Program-made: the position numbers and the translations under genes | Source of the DNA: an uncultured Granulosicoccaceae bacterium | GTDB lineage: Bacteria; Pseudomonadota; Gammaproteobacteria; JABXHR01 | DNA length: 5,389 nt | Direction: 5' to 3' | NCBI GenBank assembly: GCA_937921805.1 | Contig: CAKZUS010000252.1 | Span: 1 to 5,389, forward strand | Shown here: positions 4,769 through 5,389 of the stretch, piece after piece | How the letters are laid out: each line of letters begins with the position of its first letter | Position numbering within the stretch: position 1 is the first letter of the stretch | The notes under the pieces: model-generated | The model's input: only the letters and a program-made list of their open reading frames with translations | What the model was told of the DNA's origin: nothing | The model's database searches: none

Positions 4769-5389
4769 GTCGCGCGGCGCTGCAGAGGCTAGAGCTAACG
4801 CTCAGCCTCATCGACCGTATCACCGGCCCGATGGGCCGCGTCCAGTCCCGCATCGAGCAGGCGCAGCAGCGGCTGCAAAGCGGCTGGCAGGGCGTGGCGG
4901 CGGGCGCCGCGACGGCGATGGCCAGCGCCTATGGGCTGGGCAATATCTTGTCTCCCGCGCTCGAGCAGCGCGCGGCGCTGGGGGAGTTGGCGAGCCTGGA
5001 CGTGGGCGATGCGACGCTGAATCGTTTGACGCAAGACGCTCAACGGTGGGCGCTCAAGTTCGGCGGCAGTGCGACGGAGGTGATCAGCGCCACCTATGAC
5101 ATACAGAGCGCAATGAGCACGCTCACCGGCGACGAGCTGGGCAAAGTGAGCACCGCGAGCGCGACGCTGGCGATGGCGACCAAAAGTGATACGGCGACGA
5201 TCACGAGCTACATGGGCACCATGTACGGGATCTTTAAGGATCAAGCGGACCAGATGGGCCGCGTAGAGTGGGCCGAGCAGCTGGTCGGGCAGAGTGCGGC
5301 CGCCGTGCAAATGTTCAAAACCACCGGCCAGGGCATGTCGCGGGCCTTTACCGCCCTCGGGGCCGACGCTCACGCCGCCGGTCGGCCGC
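4765..5389 (+). CDS. Tail tape measure protein, N-terminal part (3' partial)
   Basis: 208 residues are visible before the window ends. Tape measure proteins fix tail length and run inside the tube, and the full protein is usually many hundreds of residues long. The N-terminus has Leu-Ser-Leu-Ile-Asp-Arg-Ile-Thr-Gly-Pro-Met-Gly-Arg-Val, a Gln/Arg-rich helix, and a short Ala/Gly-rich hydrophobic stretch (about residues 44-58). The conserved block of the phage tape measure family follows: Leu-Ala-Ser-Leu-Asp-Val-Gly, a Gly-Gly-Ser-Ala-Thr-Glu-Val-Ile-Ser-Ala segment, Tyr-Asp-Ile-Gln-Ser-Ala, Thr-Ala-Ser-Ala-Thr-Leu-Ala, Tyr-Met-Gly-Thr-Met-Tyr-Gly-Ile-Phe, and Gln-Met-Phe-Lys-Thr-Thr-Gly. The ATG overlaps the stop of the frameshifted chaperone (ATGA, 4765-4768), and no Shine-Dalgarno motif is visible. 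Expression may therefore depend on ribosomes that have frameshifted upstream. Confidence 0.89.
   Translation, partial: MSRAALQRLELTLSLIDRITGPMGRVQSRIEQAQQRLQSGWQGVAAGAATAMASAYGLGNILSPALEQRAALGELASLDVGDATLNRLTQDAQRWALKFGGSATEVISATYDIQSAMSTLTGDELGKVSTASATLAMATKSDTATITSYMGTMYGIFKDQADQMGRVEWAEQLVGQSAAAVQMFKTTGQGMSRAFTALGADAHAAGRP

Noticed and set aside
4746..5099. 117-codon + strand frame starting just before the tape measure
   Set aside because: It is out of frame with the tape measure motifs and has a low-complexity Arg/Gly/Ala translation, so it is a shadow.
4795..5373. Long open frame of 192 codons on the - strand
   Set aside because: It lies wholly antisense to the tape measure gene, which has clear family motifs. 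The antisense translation is Arg/His/Gly-rich with no recognisable domain and is a product of high G+C codon periodicity.

Overview
The window is an uninterrupted run of structural and lysis genes from a temperate contractile-tailed phage or prophage of the P2 superfamily. Its gene content and order match the HP1/K139 branch rather than P2 itself. All genes lie on the + strand, and nearly every junction is a stop/start overlap (GTGA, ATGA, TAATG) or a gap of 14 nt or less, so the segment reads as one late operon. No internal promoter, terminator, tRNA, transposon or host gene is visible. The high G+C content and the HP1/K139-type families suggest a gammaproteobacterial host. This is an inference, because nothing here separates a free phage from an integrated prophage.

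Layout: (1) 1-350, the C-terminal part of a gpL-like head completion protein, cut by the window edge; (2) 347-790, gpR-like tail completion protein; (3) 783-1403, gpS-like virion morphogenesis protein; (4) 1418-2512, DUF2586-type tail sheath; (5) 2515-2955, DUF2597-type tail tube; (6) 2955-3695, an M15 peptidoglycan peptidase with a holin-like hydrophobic N-terminal domain; (7) 3692-3877 and 3870-4058, two very small membrane proteins, probably holin/antiholin class; (8) 4055-4312, an unrecognised 85-aa protein; (9) 4323-4616, tail assembly chaperone, with a -1 frameshift extension to 4768; (10) 4765 to the right edge, the N-terminal part of the tape measure protein.

The genes form a pathway. 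gpL, gpR and gpS finish the head and tail ends, sheath and tube build the contractile tail, and the chaperone pair (short form and frameshifted form) coats the tape measure while the tube polymerises. The lysis block sits between tube and chaperone, whereas in P2 it lies upstream of R.

The most informative observations lie between the annotated genes. One is a perfect A AAA AAG slippery heptamer at 4571-4577, with a fully open -1 frame that ends exactly on the tape-measure start codon. The other is a strong internal ribosome binding site and ATG inside the endolysin gene (3291-3305), which would separate a soluble peptidase from its membrane-domain fusion. The lysis block also contains two unassigned membrane proteins and one unassigned soluble-looking protein.
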